NCBI GenBank assembly: GCA_027491075.1
Contig: JAIXWX010000025.1
Span: forward strand, 248,001 to 312,000
Direction: 5' to 3'
DNA: 64,000 bases
DNA from: Flavobacteriales bacterium
Lineage (GTDB): Bacteria; Bacteroidota; Bacteroidia; Flavobacteriales_D; Sanyastnellaceae
Positions 1 through 9,671 of the stretch are shown here, piece after piece. The notes beneath the pieces are model-generated. The model saw only the letters and a program-made list of their open reading frames with translations, was not told the DNA's origin and did not search any database. The position numbers and the translations under genes are program-made. Position 1 is the first letter of the stretch. Each line of letters begins with the position of its first letter.

Positions 1-345
1 TATAGAGAGCACAGATTAGGCAGGGGAGTGGACGCTTCCTTCAAATATCAAATATTGGATGCCGAAACAGGAAAAGTCTATGCAACCGATATCATTACTT
101 TCTCTGATCGAGACAATGTAGTTTACAGTGAATTTGAAGGAGATTATAATAAGCTGTATCCTGGAGCATGGAAATGGCAATTGCTGAGTAATTCAGAAGA
201 TGTTGTTTACGTCAATGAGAAAGAAAGACTCATGAATGAGTTTACCGGTAGAAAAGGCCCTGTTTCTGAAATGGAGATGCGCAATCGAATGATGAAACAA
301 ATTTCCGAGAAAGTAGCGGACGCGGTGTCGAAGTTTAAGCCCTAA
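1..345 (+). CDS. Hypothetical protein, C-terminal part (5' end outside window)
   Basis: The reading frame is open from base 1 and ends with TAA at 343-345, so the gene begins before the window. The GTG at 28 is an internal valine in this frame rather than a convincing start. The visible 114 or so residues are hydrophilic, with a mixed strand/turn region followed by a helical, charged tail rich in Met, Arg and Lys. I recognise no family or motif. Its last 11 bases overlap the convergent coaE gene. Coding is supported by the long open frame and sensible amino-acid composition only. Confidence 0.7.
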   Translation, partial: YREHRLGRGVDASFKYQILDAETGKVYATDIITFSDRDNVVYSEFEGDYNKLYPGAWKWQLLSNSEDVVYVNEKERLMNEFTGRKGPVSEMEMRNRMMKQISEKVADAVSKFKP

Positions 346-913
346 TGTAGTTATCAAACATTAGAATTTTTTCCAATAGTGGAAATCGGTTGTCGTTGTG
401 CCATACGTGTTGGCAATATTTCATTCTTTCATCGTCGGTGATTTGAATTTCTAAACGTTGTCTCACAGAAGACTCGGAAACGTTATCTCTTTTGATCACC
501 CGGGCTATACGATCTTCGTCAGGTGCGGTAATCAAAATAACTTGATCACAAGACCTCCATGCTCCGCTTTCGATAAGAATAGCCGCTTCACGAACGATGT
601 AAGGATAACCTGAAAACTTCTTTAACCACAGATCATATTGCTCCTTCACCCAAGGGTGTACAATTGCGGAAACCTGATCGAGTTTATCTTCATCGTTGAA
701 TATGATGTCACGCATACGCATCCGATTCACTCCAGTGGGGGTGAGGACATCGGGGCCAAGAATAAGTCCAATTTCGTGGCGGACTTTAGGATCTGTATAA
801 GCGGCTTTTCCATATTCATCTGCATAAAAAACTGGTACCCCAATGATTTCAAAAACTTTAGCGACGGTCGATTTACCACTACCTATTCCTCCTGTTAGAC
901 CTATTTTGAGCAT
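335..913 (-). CDS. coaE: Dephospho-CoA kinase
   Basis: CoaE carries out the last step of coenzyme A synthesis, phosphorylating the 3'-hydroxyl of dephospho-CoA with ATP in the cytoplasm. The 192-residue product has the P-loop GGIGSGKST at residues 8-16 directly after the first strand. The FYADEYGK segment near residue 29 occupies the place of the substrate-binding region, and a LID/helical region with IKRD follows near residue 140. Length is typical for the family (about 200). It is divergent from rpe with only 36 bp between the starts, and it overlaps the preceding hypothetical gene tail-to-tail by 11 bp. Confidence 0.97.
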   Translation of the reverse strand: MLKIGLTGGIGSGKSTVAKVFEIIGVPVFYADEYGKAAYTDPKVRHEIGLILGPDVLTPTGVNRMRMRDIIFNDEDKLDQVSAIVHPWVKEQYDLWLKKFSGYPYIVREAAILIESGAWRSCDQVILITAPDEDRIARVIKRDNVSESSVRQRLEIQITDDERMKYCQHVWHNDNRFPLLEKILMFDNYIRA

Positions 914-949
914 GCTTTATTGATTAACTTCGCGACCAAATTAAGAAAA

Positions 950-1597
950 ATGCACCTGATCGCTCCTTCCGTTTTATCTGCCGATTTCGCAAATCTTCAA
1001 CGCGACATTGAAATGATCAATTTGTCGAACGCAGATTGGTTTCATGTAGATGTAATGGACGGAGTATTTGTTCCAAATATCTCTTTTGGAATGCCGGTTA
1101 TAAAAGCACTGAAAAAGCATGCGATGAAGCCACTGGATGTTCATTTGATGATTGTCGATCCAGATAGGTATATTAAAGATTTCAAGGCGGCTGGTGCGGA
1201 TATCCTTACTGTTCACTATGAGGCATGCACGCACTTGCACCGTACAGTGCAGGCTATAAAAGCAGAAGGAATGAAAGCGGGAGTGTCCATCAACCCCCAT
1301 ACTCCCGTCAGTGTATTGGAAGATATTATAGCTGATTTGGATTTGGTGCTTATCATGTCAGTGAATCCTGGGTTTGGAGGACAGAGTTTTATCGAGCGGA
1401 CATATAGCAAGCTTCGTTATTTAAGAGAAATCATCGCAGAAAACAATGCGTCTTGTTTAGTAGAAGTGGATGGGGGGGTAAATGACTTGAACGCTCCAGA
1501 ACTGGTGAAGGCCGGCGCGGACGTTTTGGTGGCAGGAAATTATGTTTTCGGTGCCTCCGATCCTGTGGCGGCCATCGACTCCATCAAGTATTTTTAG
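950..1597 (+). CDS. rpe: Ribulose-phosphate 3-epimerase
   Basis: Rpe interconverts ribulose 5-phosphate and xylulose 5-phosphate in the pentose phosphate pathway. The product is a TIM barrel of 215 residues. The N-terminal APSVLSADF motif, the metal-site pattern HVDVMDG near residue 33, VHLM with its histidine, the MSVNPGFGGQ phosphate loop and the late EVDGG and VAGNYVFG motifs are all present. A TTG ten codons upstream is in frame, but ATG 950 places the protein start at the family norm. An upstream TAACTTCG (925-932) differs from the Bacteroidota -7 box by one base and sits 17 nt before the ATG. The split transketolase at 36.6-38.4 kb uses the same sugar phosphates. Confidence 0.97.
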   Translation: MHLIAPSVLSADFANLQRDIEMINLSNADWFHVDVMDGVFVPNISFGMPVIKALKKHAMKPLDVHLMIVDPDRYIKDFKAAGADILTVHYEACTHLHRTVQAIKAEGMKAGVSINPHTPVSVLEDIIADLDLVLIMSVNPGFGGQSFIERTYSKLRYLREIIAENNASCLVEVDGGVNDLNAPELVKAGADVLVAGNYVFGASDPVAAIDSIKYF

Positions 1598-1758
1598 TTC
1601 CATACCCGAAATTTAACATTTCATACCGTGAACTCGTAGTTTGCTCTAGTGGACTGTAAATGAGCGTCTTAAAAAATCGTATGAGCGACTAAACAGTTAA
1701 TTTCAACGACGGGAGCATATTTTTTGTCGATAAATTACGAATTGTTGAAAACTTTTAT

Positions 1759-1766
1759 TACTTTTG
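1759..1766 (+). promoter_or_regulatory. Bacteroidota -7 box for the giant T9SS protein
   Basis: TACTTTTG matches TAnnTTTG perfectly. It lies 69 nt before the ATG at 1836, giving an unusually long leader for this window. I did not find a convincing -33 TTG at the usual 17-23 nt spacing, so the call rests on the -7 box and its position. The 1598-1835 gap contains no gene. Confidence 0.5.
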
Positions 1767-1835
1767 TGAACTGTTATGAGCACCTAAACTCTTAACAGAC
1801 CTAACGCACTATATTAATAACCAACCTTTAAGCAA

Positions 1836-4800
1836 ATGAAGAATTTCTACTCTTGCAGTAGTCATTTAGCTCGTTTTAATTCTCTTTTCACACGAGCAAT
1901 TCTGGTAGCTTTCCTCAGTTTTTTTGCGACCATTAACTCAGATGCACAGTGTAACAACGTGACCTCTGGCGGTTCTATTGGAAGTAATCAAAGTGGATGC
2001 TCGCCATTCGACCCTTCTACCATTACCAACGTGGCATGGCCAACAGGCGGTAGCGGCAACATTCAGTACATGTGGCTTTTTAAAAATGCGACTACTGGGT
2101 GGAACTTCCAAACTGTATCTGGTGCCTCCTCTGCGAGTTATGATCCGGGTCCGCTCACTGAGACTACTACTTTTCGTCGTTGCTCACGCAGAAATGGCTG
2201 TACTTCATGGGATGGAGAAACCAATGATATTACCATTACCATTACAGGCAACTGCAATCCTTCGGGACCTCAGGCTTTGAACTGTACCGGTCAGTTTTCA
2301 TGGACTGCCAACTGGTCTTTGAATGGTTGTACCGTGAACAGTGAAGTTCTATTTGCGGATGGTGGTACCTTTAATATAGCATTGCCTTCTGCGATGTCTA
2401 CTAACAACATCGTTATTAATTCGATTCACACTTCTTCTTATGATGGCTACTGCAATCGTCAGAATGTGACTCAGCCAAACGAGAAGTGGAAAATCGTTTT
2501 CTTCAAAAACGGAAACGTTGTAGGACAAACGGGATATACCACCGATATCCAAGATTTTGTGGTTGAGAATACTCGTTTCAATAATTTCTCAGGATTCAAC
2601 CTCCCCAACGGTGCAGATCAAATGAGATTGGTTCATTTCGAAGACCCAACTTTCGGTAATGGTCCAGATAACAGCAGTCCAAACTCTGTTAGACCATCAG
2701 GAGTGTGTATCAACTATACCATACAAAATACATGTAACAACATTACCGATGGTGGTATCATTGGAACGAGTGCAAACGGTTGTGCTCCTTTCGATGTGCA
2801 TATTACCAGTACAACGCTTCCTTCTGGAGGTTCTGGTAATATCGAATACATGTGGTTGTACAAGAACGCTTCCACTAACTGGGAGTTTCAAACGGTTCCT
2901 AATGCCAACGGCCCTTCTTTGGATTATGGTTTAATCAACCAAACGACTACTTTCCGTCGTTGCTCAAGAAGAACAACCTGCACGGCATGGGATGGAGAGA
3001 CAAATGACGTGACTATTACGATTACTGGAAATTGTAACCCAGACGAAATATGTTTGGTTACCGGTTATCAATCGACTACAGGAAGAATTTTCTGGATACC
3101 TAATTTCGGAACAGACTTTAGAAGTGCAGATTCCGATCCATTGGTTATTCATAAGTTTGATAATGGAGCCGCTCGCATGTTTGGTACTATAGAACGTATT
3201 AGCAATCCTAATGCGCGTTTCTATGTAAACATGTGGTTTGATACAAAGTCAACTTTCGCCCAGTGGTCGATGATGGGACTTTCTGCACACTCACCACAAT
3301 GGGGTGATGAAAGCACGTGGACGTTCTATAAGTTTAGCGTAACAATTCCTTCAACGCTCACGGGTCAAGGTAGCTTGACGGGAACAAATTTGGTTTTAAC
3401 AAACCAAGTAGCAGCCTACGGATTCCAATTAGGGAATGGTGCGAATGCACTTAACGCAAATGATAACGGATTAAGCGTTTGGTTCTCTTACACAGGAAGT
3501 GCTTCTGGACATGGCGATATCAATGGTTCTTATGATTGTGAAGCGGGCTGTCCAGGCGTATGTGCAAGCGATACAACTCCTCCTGTTTTCCAAAACGTGC
3601 CACCAAACGTTACCATCAGTTGTACCAATGGCAATCCACCTGTGGTGAACCCAACCGCCTCAGACGACTGTGATACCAACGTTGATATTCAGTTTGAACA
3701 AAACATCATTGGAGAAGATTTCCCCGATACCACTCACTGTCAAATCTTTGATGCAGGAGCTGGTCATACCCTTTGGATTTCTTCAGAGTTGAGAAATGCT
3801 CTAGGTTTGACAAGCAATAATTTTGTTTCCATTACTCCTGGATCGTTTAAGAAATTTGAAGATGGTTCCATCAAGATTACTGGTATTGTTCAAAGTGCGA
3901 GCAATCCAAATAAAAAGTTTGAGTACACTGCCCATTACCATTTGAAGCGAACCTATGAAGAGTGGACCGCTATACCTAATCCGAACACCTCTACAGGTTT
4001 CCGTGCGGAAAAGTTAGATGCGGGTACAACGATAACCTTGGGCTTTGAGTACTTCGATTGGCATTATTATGAGATGAATCCAAGTGTTCCCAATACCCTC
4101 GTTGGGCTTGGAGATCTTGCAGGTGTTAATCTGACCATCTCGCATTTCCCTGAAGATTACAGATATGCAGCACAGTTGGGAGAGAATGCTTCTCTTCAAA
4201 GCTATGGTCTCGGTTTTTCTTCATGGATACTTCTTCAAGGAGATGTTTTCGGAAATCATATTACCGATCACGGTGATTTCAATTTTAATATTGAGAACTG
4301 TTCTAACCCAGATGCGACTGTAGACTGTGATGACAATTACATGATCGTTCGTGAATGGACTGCTACAGACAACTGTGGTAATGAAACGGTAGCAACTCAA
4401 ACAATCACCGTTGTTGGCGATCAAGTGCCACCTACTTTTGATAACCTTCCAGGAAATCAAACAGTAGCATGCGGTGAACTTCCAACCATCGAAGAGCTTG
4501 GAGTTACTGCTTCTGATAACTGCGATCCATCCGTCATTGTTACTGGTTCTTATCAAGATCAAGGAAGCGGATGTGAGTACGTTCGTGTTTACACTTGGGT
4601 GGCAACCGACGATTGCGGAAATCAAATTACTGCTAGTCGCACCTTTACTCGTTCAGACGATGAAGAGCCTGTATTGATGAATCTTCCAAACGGTGGAACT
4701 GCAGTGTGTGGAAATTTGCCCGTACCCGGTTCTTTCGCAGTGACGGCTGAAGATGAGTGTGCTGGAAGTGTTCCTGTTCAAGTATCCTTTGTGGATGGTG

Positions 4801-7800
4801 GTTCTGGATGCAATTTAACCCGCACATTTACATGGACAGCTACTGATCCATGTGGAAATATGGTAACGGCATCGGTAGTATTCAATGTATTGGATAACAC
4901 TGCGCCTGTCATAAACAACGTGCCCAACGATATCACCCTCGAGTGCGGAACACCCGCTCCGAACGCGCAGGTTACTGCTCAGGATTTGTGTGATAACAAT
5001 GTTGTGCCAGTATTGACAACACAAATTCAAACGCAAGCTTGCGGATTCAAATTGATTCGCACGTGGACTGCTACAGACGATTGCGGCAACGTATCAACGG
5101 AAGAGCAGATCATTACTTATATCGATACGCAAGATCCATACATTGTAAACGAACCTTCAGACATGGAGGCTATATGCGGATCAGTTATTCCTGTTGTAGC
5201 GCCAACTTTTGATGATAGCTGTGACGAAGAACTCCAAGTGGTGTTTACACAAACACAAGAACCATTCGGTTGTACTTATAAAATAATTCGTAAATGGGTT
5301 GCAACGGATGATTGCGGCAACGATGTAATGGCTCAACAGATAATTACTATTGTAGATAACGTTCCACCTATCATTGTGAATGTGCCTGCGAATATCACTG
5401 TAAACTGTGATGCCATTCCAGCTCCTGCTTCAAACGTGTCGGCCTCTGACGAATGCGATTTGAGTGTGAATGTGGTGTTTGGTCAAAGCACACAAAACTT
5501 GGCTTGCGGATTCGTCATTACCAGAACATGGACTGCAACAGATGATTGCGGAAATACAGCTTCTGCTTCGCAATTGATTACTGTGACCGATACTAAGAAG
5601 CCGATTATTAATGGGGTGCCAGCGGATGTGATTGCTAGCTGTGACAATATTCCTGCTGTTCCAACAAATGTGACTGCTTCTGATATTTGTGATTCAAACG
5701 TAATTCCTACTTTCTCACAAACCATCATTCCGGGTGATCCTTCAACAGGAGGATGCACGTACACCATTGTGCGAACCTGGACTGCGGTGGATGATTGTGG
5801 AAATACAGAAACAAAATCGTACTCAATTATCGTTTCTGATAATACTCCTCCTACACTTCAAAACGCTCCTGCGAATACCACTGCAGAATGTTCTAGTTTG
5901 CCAACAGCTCCTGAGCTATTTGCAACTGATAATTGTACAGAAGGGTTGATTCCTGCTGTTTTGAATGTTCAAATTGTTCCAGTAAGCGCATGTTCTTACA
6001 ACATTATCCGCACTTGGACGGCAACAGATGATTGCGGTAATGCTGCTTCTGTTGTACAAACGATTTCTGTTACGGATAGTACGGCACCTGTATTTGATAA
6101 TGCTCCGGCAAACGTTACAGTTCAGTGCGGAAATATTCCAGCGGTACCGGTAGTGACGGCTTCAGATTTATGCGATGCAACAGCTGAAGTTTCATTCTTT
6201 GAAATGCCTTTCGGTTCTGGTTGTAACTACACGATTCAACGTGTATGGATTGCTTCTGATGACTGTGGAAATTCTGCAGTTCATACCCAAATCATCACGG
6301 TTACAGATAACCTTCCTCCTACATTGAATGGCGTTCCTGCAAATACACAGGTTCTTTGCAACGCGATCCCAGCTGCTCCAGTAGTTACTGCAAGTGATGC
6401 ATGTGATACCAATGTTCCTGTTACGTTCTCTGAACAAGTAGGAACAGGATGTCCTTATACCATTACAAGAACATGGACGGCTACCGATGACTGCGGCAAC
6501 GTAGCATCAGCAACGCAGGTGATTACAGTAATTGACGAAGTGTCTCCTGAATTAATTGGAGTTCCTCTAGATGCTACAGTAGAGTGCGGTAGCATACCAG
6601 CAGTTCCTGCAGTAGCAGCGTTTGATGAATGCTCTGGAGCTCTGCAGGTATCGTTCAACGAATCAGTACTGCCAGCAAATTGCGGTTATATTTTACAGAG
6701 ATTCTGGACAGCCACCGATAATTGTGGCAATACAATATCTGATATTCAAGTGATCACAGTGGTAGACGAAACGGATCCTTATTTCACCTTCGTTCCGCAA
6801 GACGTGACTATCTTGTGTACAGAAGCATTGCCGACGGATAGTGCTACAGCGGCTGACATCTGCGACCCATTGGTTTCTGTTGAATTCATCGATGTAGAAA
6901 CTGAATTGGCTTGTGGTAGCTTGATAACAAGAACTTGGACCGCGACAGATGAATGTGGAAATACAAGTTCTGCAATACAATCCATCATTATTACTGATGT
7001 AGAGGGTCCAGTAGTAACTGAACCTTTGGAAGAAGTGATTCAATTGGAATGTGGTTCAGCATTGCCTACTGACGAGCCCGTATTCGAAGACGAATGTGGA
7101 TTGATTGCGGATGTTGTTTACTCAGAAAACACCGTAGATCAATCTTGCGGATATGACGTGGTTCGTACATGGGAAGCTACAGACAACTGCGGCAATTCAA
7201 CACAGTTTGTTCAAACCGTGGAGATTCGTGATACACAAGATCCAATCATCACTGGACAAATTCAGGTTGAGACGCAGTGCAATGTTCCTTACGAATCGTT
7301 GGTGGATATCTCAGACAACTGCGATACTGATCTTGATATTACAGTAAATGAGTTAATGGTGAGCGGAGGATGCGCAGGTGTTATCATTCGCACATTCACA
7401 GCGACCGATGATTGCGGAAATTCAGCAACCTTCCAACAGTTTATCACCTTGATAGACGAGACTGCTCCAACTGCTCTGAATGCTCCAGCGGATACCACTA
7501 TCCAATGCGGTCAGTCTATTCCTGCAGTTGCAACAGTTACTTTCGAAGACAACTGCAACGGTCCGGTAACTACTACTTTCAATGAGTCATCTGTAGACAC
7601 CGATTGCGGTGAAATCATTACCCGCGTGTGGACTGCACTTGACGAGTGTGAGAATTTGGCTACCGTTACACAAGTAATTACGGTAACAGACAGCATCGCA
7701 CCGGTGATCAGCAACGTTCCATCAGACTTGAATTTGGAGTGTGGATCGGCCATTCCTCCAGTAGCAACAACGGTCACTGCATTCGATGCGTGCAACGGAG

Positions 7801-8900
7801 TGCTTCAGGTGAGTGTTACAGAAGCTACCAACCAGGTGGAATGTGGATTTGAGATTGTAAGAACATACTCAGCGACTGATAATTGCGACAATGTTGCAAG
7901 CGTTTCTCAAACCATCACGGTAATTGATACACAGGCTCCGTTCATTGATGGCGCTGTAGAAAACATCACCGTGGCATGCGATGATATCCCCGCTGCTCCA
8001 GTATTCACAGCGACGGACCTTTGTGATACATCTGTTCCTGTGATCTTCTCTGAACAAACATCTGTAGGTTGTCCATACACCATTACGCGTCGTTGGACTG
8101 CCGCAGACGACTGCGGAAATGAAGTAGAATTGGTTCAAATCATCAATGTGATTGACACCGTTCTTCCAACCTTTGATCCGTATCCATTGTTTGCAGTAAT
8201 TTCTTGTGATGCTTTTGAGAATTATACCCTCACTGCTTCGGACAACTGCGATGGAGACGTGGAAGTAGAGGTTATTTCAGAAGTATTGTTCAGCGGAAGC
8301 TGTTTGGCTAACGTAGAAAGAATGTACCAGGCTACGGACAATTGCGGTAATTCAGTAATTGTTTCGCAAATCATCCAGTTGGTAGACAATACTGTACCTC
8401 AGTTATTCAACGTGCCTGCAAATACCACCATCACTTGTGGTTCACCGGTTCCAGCAGTGCCAACGAACATTACTGCTACCGATAATTGCGATGCAGACGT
8501 GACCATTACGTTCACTCAAACACAGACCAATACATTCTGTCCTTACGACATCGTGCGTACTTGGACTGCAGTAGACAACTGTGGCAACGTGACTACCGGC
8601 ATACAAGTGATTACGGTGACGGTGGAAATTGAGCCGAATACGATATTCAAAACGTATCCGAACCCTGCGGAGAAAGAGTTCACATTTGAGTTCTCTACTC
8701 CAACCAATGCGACGGTATTCGGGGGCGTTTATGATATTACGGGTCGTGAAATCATTCGTTTGATGCAAGGTCCAGCCGACGGAGGTCGTCTCTATAAGCA
8801 ACAGATCCCTGTAAATGCTTTGAGAGCTGGCACCTATACGGTGATGATGCGTGTAGATGGAGAGGTGTATAACCAAAAGTTGGTGATCATCAACCGATAA
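1836..8900 (+). CDS. Giant T9SS-exported HYR-like repeat protein (2354 aa)
   Basis: This looks like a very large cell-surface or secreted protein exported by the type IX secretion system. Residues 1-37 form a Sec signal peptide (hydrophobic AILVAFLSFFATI, cleavage near SDAQ). A cysteine-rich module of about 101 residues occurs twice (39-140 and 300-400; shared end TFRRCSRR, WDGETND, TITGNC). A second module type occurs at about 405-568 and again at about 629-822, the later copy lying inside the first HYR-like unit. About 19 tandem units of 75-85 residues then run to about 2265, each with a CD...WTATDDCGN core and about four Cys. The last 85 residues (KTYPNP, ITGRE, LRAGTY, VIINR) are a T9SS type A sorting domain. 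The repeats suggest adhesion or a surface scaffold, which is inference. A terminator follows at once. Confidence 0.9.
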   Translation: MKNFYSCSSHLARFNSLFTRAILVAFLSFFATINSDAQCNNVTSGGSIGSNQSGCSPFDPSTITNVAWPTGGSGNIQYMWLFKNATTGWNFQTVSGASSASYDPGPLTETTTFRRCSRRNGCTSWDGETNDITITITGNCNPSGPQALNCTGQFSWTANWSLNGCTVNSEVLFADGGTFNIALPSAMSTNNIVINSIHTSSYDGYCNRQNVTQPNEKWKIVFFKNGNVVGQTGYTTDIQDFVVENTRFNNFSGFNLPNGADQMRLVHFEDPTFGNGPDNSSPNSVRPSGVCINYTIQNTCNNITDGGIIGTSANGCAPFDVHITSTTLPSGGSGNIEYMWLYKNASTNWEFQTVPNANGPSLDYGLINQTTTFRRCSRRTTCTAWDGETNDVTITITGNCNPDEICLVTGYQSTTGRIFWIPNFGTDFRSADSDPLVIHKFDNGAARMFGTIERISNPNARFYVNMWFDTKSTFAQWSMMGLSAHSPQWGDESTWTFYKFSVTIPSTLTGQGSLTGTNLVLTNQVAAYGFQLGNGANALNANDNGLSVWFSYTGSASGHGDINGSYDCEAGCPGVCASDTTPPVFQNVPPNVTISCTNGNPPVVNPTASDDCDTNVDIQFEQNIIGEDFPDTTHCQIFDAGAGHTLWISSELRNALGLTSNNFVSITPGSFKKFEDGSIKITGIVQSASNPNKKFEYTAHYHLKRTYEEWTAIPNPNTSTGFRAEKLDAGTTITLGFEYFDWHYYEMNPSVPNTLVGLGDLAGVNLTISHFPEDYRYAAQLGENASLQSYGLGFSSWILLQGDVFGNHITDHGDFNFNIENCSNPDATVDCDDNYMIVREWTATDNCGNETVATQTITVVGDQVPPTFDNLPGNQTVACGELPTIEELGVTASDNCDPSVIVTGSYQDQGSGCEYVRVYTWVATDDCGNQITASRTFTRSDDEEPVLMNLPNGGTAVCGNLPVPGSFAVTAEDECAGSVPVQVSFVDGGSGCNLTRTFTWTATDPCGNMVTASVVFNVLDNTAPVINNVPNDITLECGTPAPNAQVTAQDLCDNNVVPVLTTQIQTQACGFKLIRTWTATDDCGNVSTEEQIITYIDTQDPYIVNEPSDMEAICGSVIPVVAPTFDDSCDEELQVVFTQTQEPFGCTYKIIRKWVATDDCGNDVMAQQIITIVDNVPPIIVNVPANITVNCDAIPAPASNVSASDECDLSVNVVFGQSTQNLACGFVITRTWTATDDCGNTASASQLITVTDTKKPIINGVPADVIASCDNIPAVPTNVTASDICDSNVIPTFSQTIIPGDPSTGGCTYTIVRTWTAVDDCGNTETKSYSIIVSDNTPPTLQNAPANTTAECSSLPTAPELFATDNCTEGLIPAVLNVQIVPVSACSYNIIRTWTATDDCGNAASVVQTISVTDSTAPVFDNAPANVTVQCGNIPAVPVVTASDLCDATAEVSFFEMPFGSGCNYTIQRVWIASDDCGNSAVHTQIITVTDNLPPTLNGVPANTQVLCNAIPAAPVVTASDACDTNVPVTFSEQVGTGCPYTITRTWTATDDCGNVASATQVITVIDEVSPELIGVPLDATVECGSIPAVPAVAAFDECSGALQVSFNESVLPANCGYILQRFWTATDNCGNTISDIQVITVVDETDPYFTFVPQDVTILCTEALPTDSATAADICDPLVSVEFIDVETELACGSLITRTWTATDECGNTSSAIQSIIITDVEGPVVTEPLEEVIQLECGSALPTDEPVFEDECGLIADVVYSENTVDQSCGYDVVRTWEATDNCGNSTQFVQTVEIRDTQDPIITGQIQVETQCNVPYESLVDISDNCDTDLDITVNELMVSGGCAGVIIRTFTATDDCGNSATFQQFITLIDETAPTALNAPADTTIQCGQSIPAVATVTFEDNCNGPVTTTFNESSVDTDCGEIITRVWTALDECENLATVTQVITVTDSIAPVISNVPSDLNLECGSAIPPVATTVTAFDACNGVLQVSVTEATNQVECGFEIVRTYSATDNCDNVASVSQTITVIDTQAPFIDGAVENITVACDDIPAAPVFTATDLCDTSVPVIFSEQTSVGCPYTITRRWTAADDCGNEVELVQIINVIDTVLPTFDPYPLFAVISCDAFENYTLTASDNCDGDVEVEVISEVLFSGSCLANVERMYQATDNCGNSVIVSQIIQLVDNTVPQLFNVPANTTITCGSPVPAVPTNITATDNCDADVTITFTQTQTNTFCPYDIVRTWTAVDNCGNVTTGIQVITVTVEIEPNTIFKTYPNPAEKEFTFEFSTPTNATVFGGVYDITGREIIRLMQGPADGGRLYKQQIPVNALRAGTYTVMMRVDGEVYNQKLVIINR
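1950..2255 (+). repeat. N-terminal duplicated cysteine module, copy 1
   Basis: This encodes residues 39-140 of the giant protein. The copy at 2733-3035 has the same order of motifs: CNN, GGSGNI, YMWL.KNA, FQTV, TTTFRRCSRR, WDGETND, TITGNC. The module is specific to this protein within the window and I do not recognise a named domain. Confidence 0.85.
2733..3035 (+). repeat. N-terminal duplicated cysteine module, copy 2
   Basis: This encodes residues 300-400 of the giant protein and is clearly homologous to residues 39-140. The two copies are separated by about 160 residues of unrelated sequence, so this is an intragenic duplication, not a simple tandem repeat. Confidence 0.85.
3573..8627 (+). 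repeat. Array of about 19 HYR-like protein repeats
   Basis: The encoded units follow one template: a D..PP/AP junction, NVPANxTVxCG, IPAxP, TASDxCD, a variable strand, a single C, then YxITRTWTATDDCGN and ITVTD. Cysteines recur at four fixed positions, which suggests disulphide-stapled Ig-like folds outside the cell. Units diverge at DNA level, so this is an old array rather than a recent slippage product. The first unit is split by an inserted domain (residues about 629-822). Confidence 0.88.
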
Positions 8901-8918
8901 TTTAATTCGTACTTGCTT

Positions 8919-8964
8919 AATCGCCCCGTTCCTTCCGGTTTATTTCCAGAAGGGCGGGGCGATT
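8919..8964 (+). terminator. Rho-independent-type terminator after the giant gene
   Basis: AATCGCCCC at 8919-8927 pairs with GGGGCGATT at 8956-8964, and CCTTC (8931-8935) pairs with GAAGG (8949-8953) inside the same hairpin. It begins 18 bp after the stop codon at 8900. The U-run is weak (TTTCATTT), so efficiency is uncertain. Confidence 0.75.
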
Positions 8965-8982
8965 TCATTTGGGGAAAATCCC

Positions 8983-8990
8983 TATTTTTG
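8983..8990 (+). promoter_or_regulatory. Bacteroidota -7 box upstream of 9009 gene
   Basis: TATTTTTG is a perfect TAnnTTTG match and ends 18 nt before the ATG at 9009. It lies downstream of an in-frame TTG at 8913, so transcription from it would exclude that earlier start. Confidence 0.6.
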
Positions 8991-9008
8991 CCTCCCCAAT
9001 TCATTTTC

Positions 9009-9602
9009 ATGGCCAAAAAACTCACCAATGTCAACATCTATAAGTTTCGAGTGATCATCGATACTGAGGAAGATGTGTTCAGGGATATTGAAATAGAAAC
9101 TGACGCAACGTTCGAGTCTTTTCATCGAGCGATTCTGGACGCGTTCGATTTCGAAGAAGGGGAGATGGCCAGTTTCTATATGAGTGACGAAAATTGGGCG
9201 AAAGGCCTGGAGATTCCGCTCATGGAGATGGAAGGCGGGAAGAGCAAGAAGAACCTCAGCATGAGTTCAACCAAGCTCAACGACATGGTCACAAAGCCTT
9301 CTGAGAAAATATTGTACGTCTATGATTTCTTGAGAATGTGGTGTTTCTACGTGGAGTTGATGGAAGTGAAGAAGGACAAACCCAGTACGATTTATCCACG
9401 AGTGGCAATGGCCTACGGAGATGCGCCTGCCCAAGACAGCAAAGAAATGGACCTATTTGGAAGTGAGTTCGATCAAGAAGAATTCAATGAATTTCACGGA
9501 AATAGTTCTGAAGAAGAGGAAGAAGAAGACATGTTTGGCGAAGGAGGTGAGTTCTTCGATGAAAGTGATTTCGATGGATCCTACAAAGACAGCGACTATT
9601 GA
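9009..9602 (+). CDS. Plasmid pRiA4b ORF-3-like (TnpR-like passenger family) protein
   Basis: The 197-residue product begins MAKKLTNVNIYKFRV and continues with a strand-rich domain (DVFRDIEI, FESFHRAILDAFDF, ASFYMSD, KILYVYDF) that I read as the pRiA4b ORF-3 fold, also called the IS1096 passenger TnpR family. The family is widespread in Bacteroidota chromosomes and its function is not known; despite the name there is no resolvase motif. The last 60 residues are extremely acidic (EEEEEEDMFGEGGEF). The start at ATG 9009 is chosen because the promoter box at 8983-8990 lies between it and the earlier TTG. Confidence 0.75.
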   Translation: MAKKLTNVNIYKFRVIIDTEEDVFRDIEIETDATFESFHRAILDAFDFEEGEMASFYMSDENWAKGLEIPLMEMEGGKSKKNLSMSSTKLNDMVTKPSEKILYVYDFLRMWCFYVELMEVKKDKPSTIYPRVAMAYGDAPAQDSKEMDLFGSEFDQEEFNEFHGNSSEEEEEEDMFGEGGEFFDESDFDGSYKDSDY

Positions 9603-9671
9603 TCGTTGGACGCGTTATTTTTAGTTTTTCTTGAGAAAATAAAATCCTTGCACTGCATTACATTGGTATCC

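Noticed and set aside
920-949. TTG start for rpe at 920
   Set aside because: The added residues precede the family's usual N-terminus and the likely -7 box (925-932) overlaps them.
3573-8627. CRISPR array
   Set aside because: The repeats are protein-coding with diverged DNA and no constant spacer length.
2000-8880. Many short frames on both strands within the giant gene, some with Cys or Ser-rich content
   Set aside because: The giant frame is continuous with signal peptide, repeats and sorting domain; the others are shadows of its repeating codon pattern.
9009-9602. A transposon resolvase, from the family name TnpR
   Set aside because: There is no serine-recombinase motif or transposon ends; the name is historical and the gene is in core sequence.
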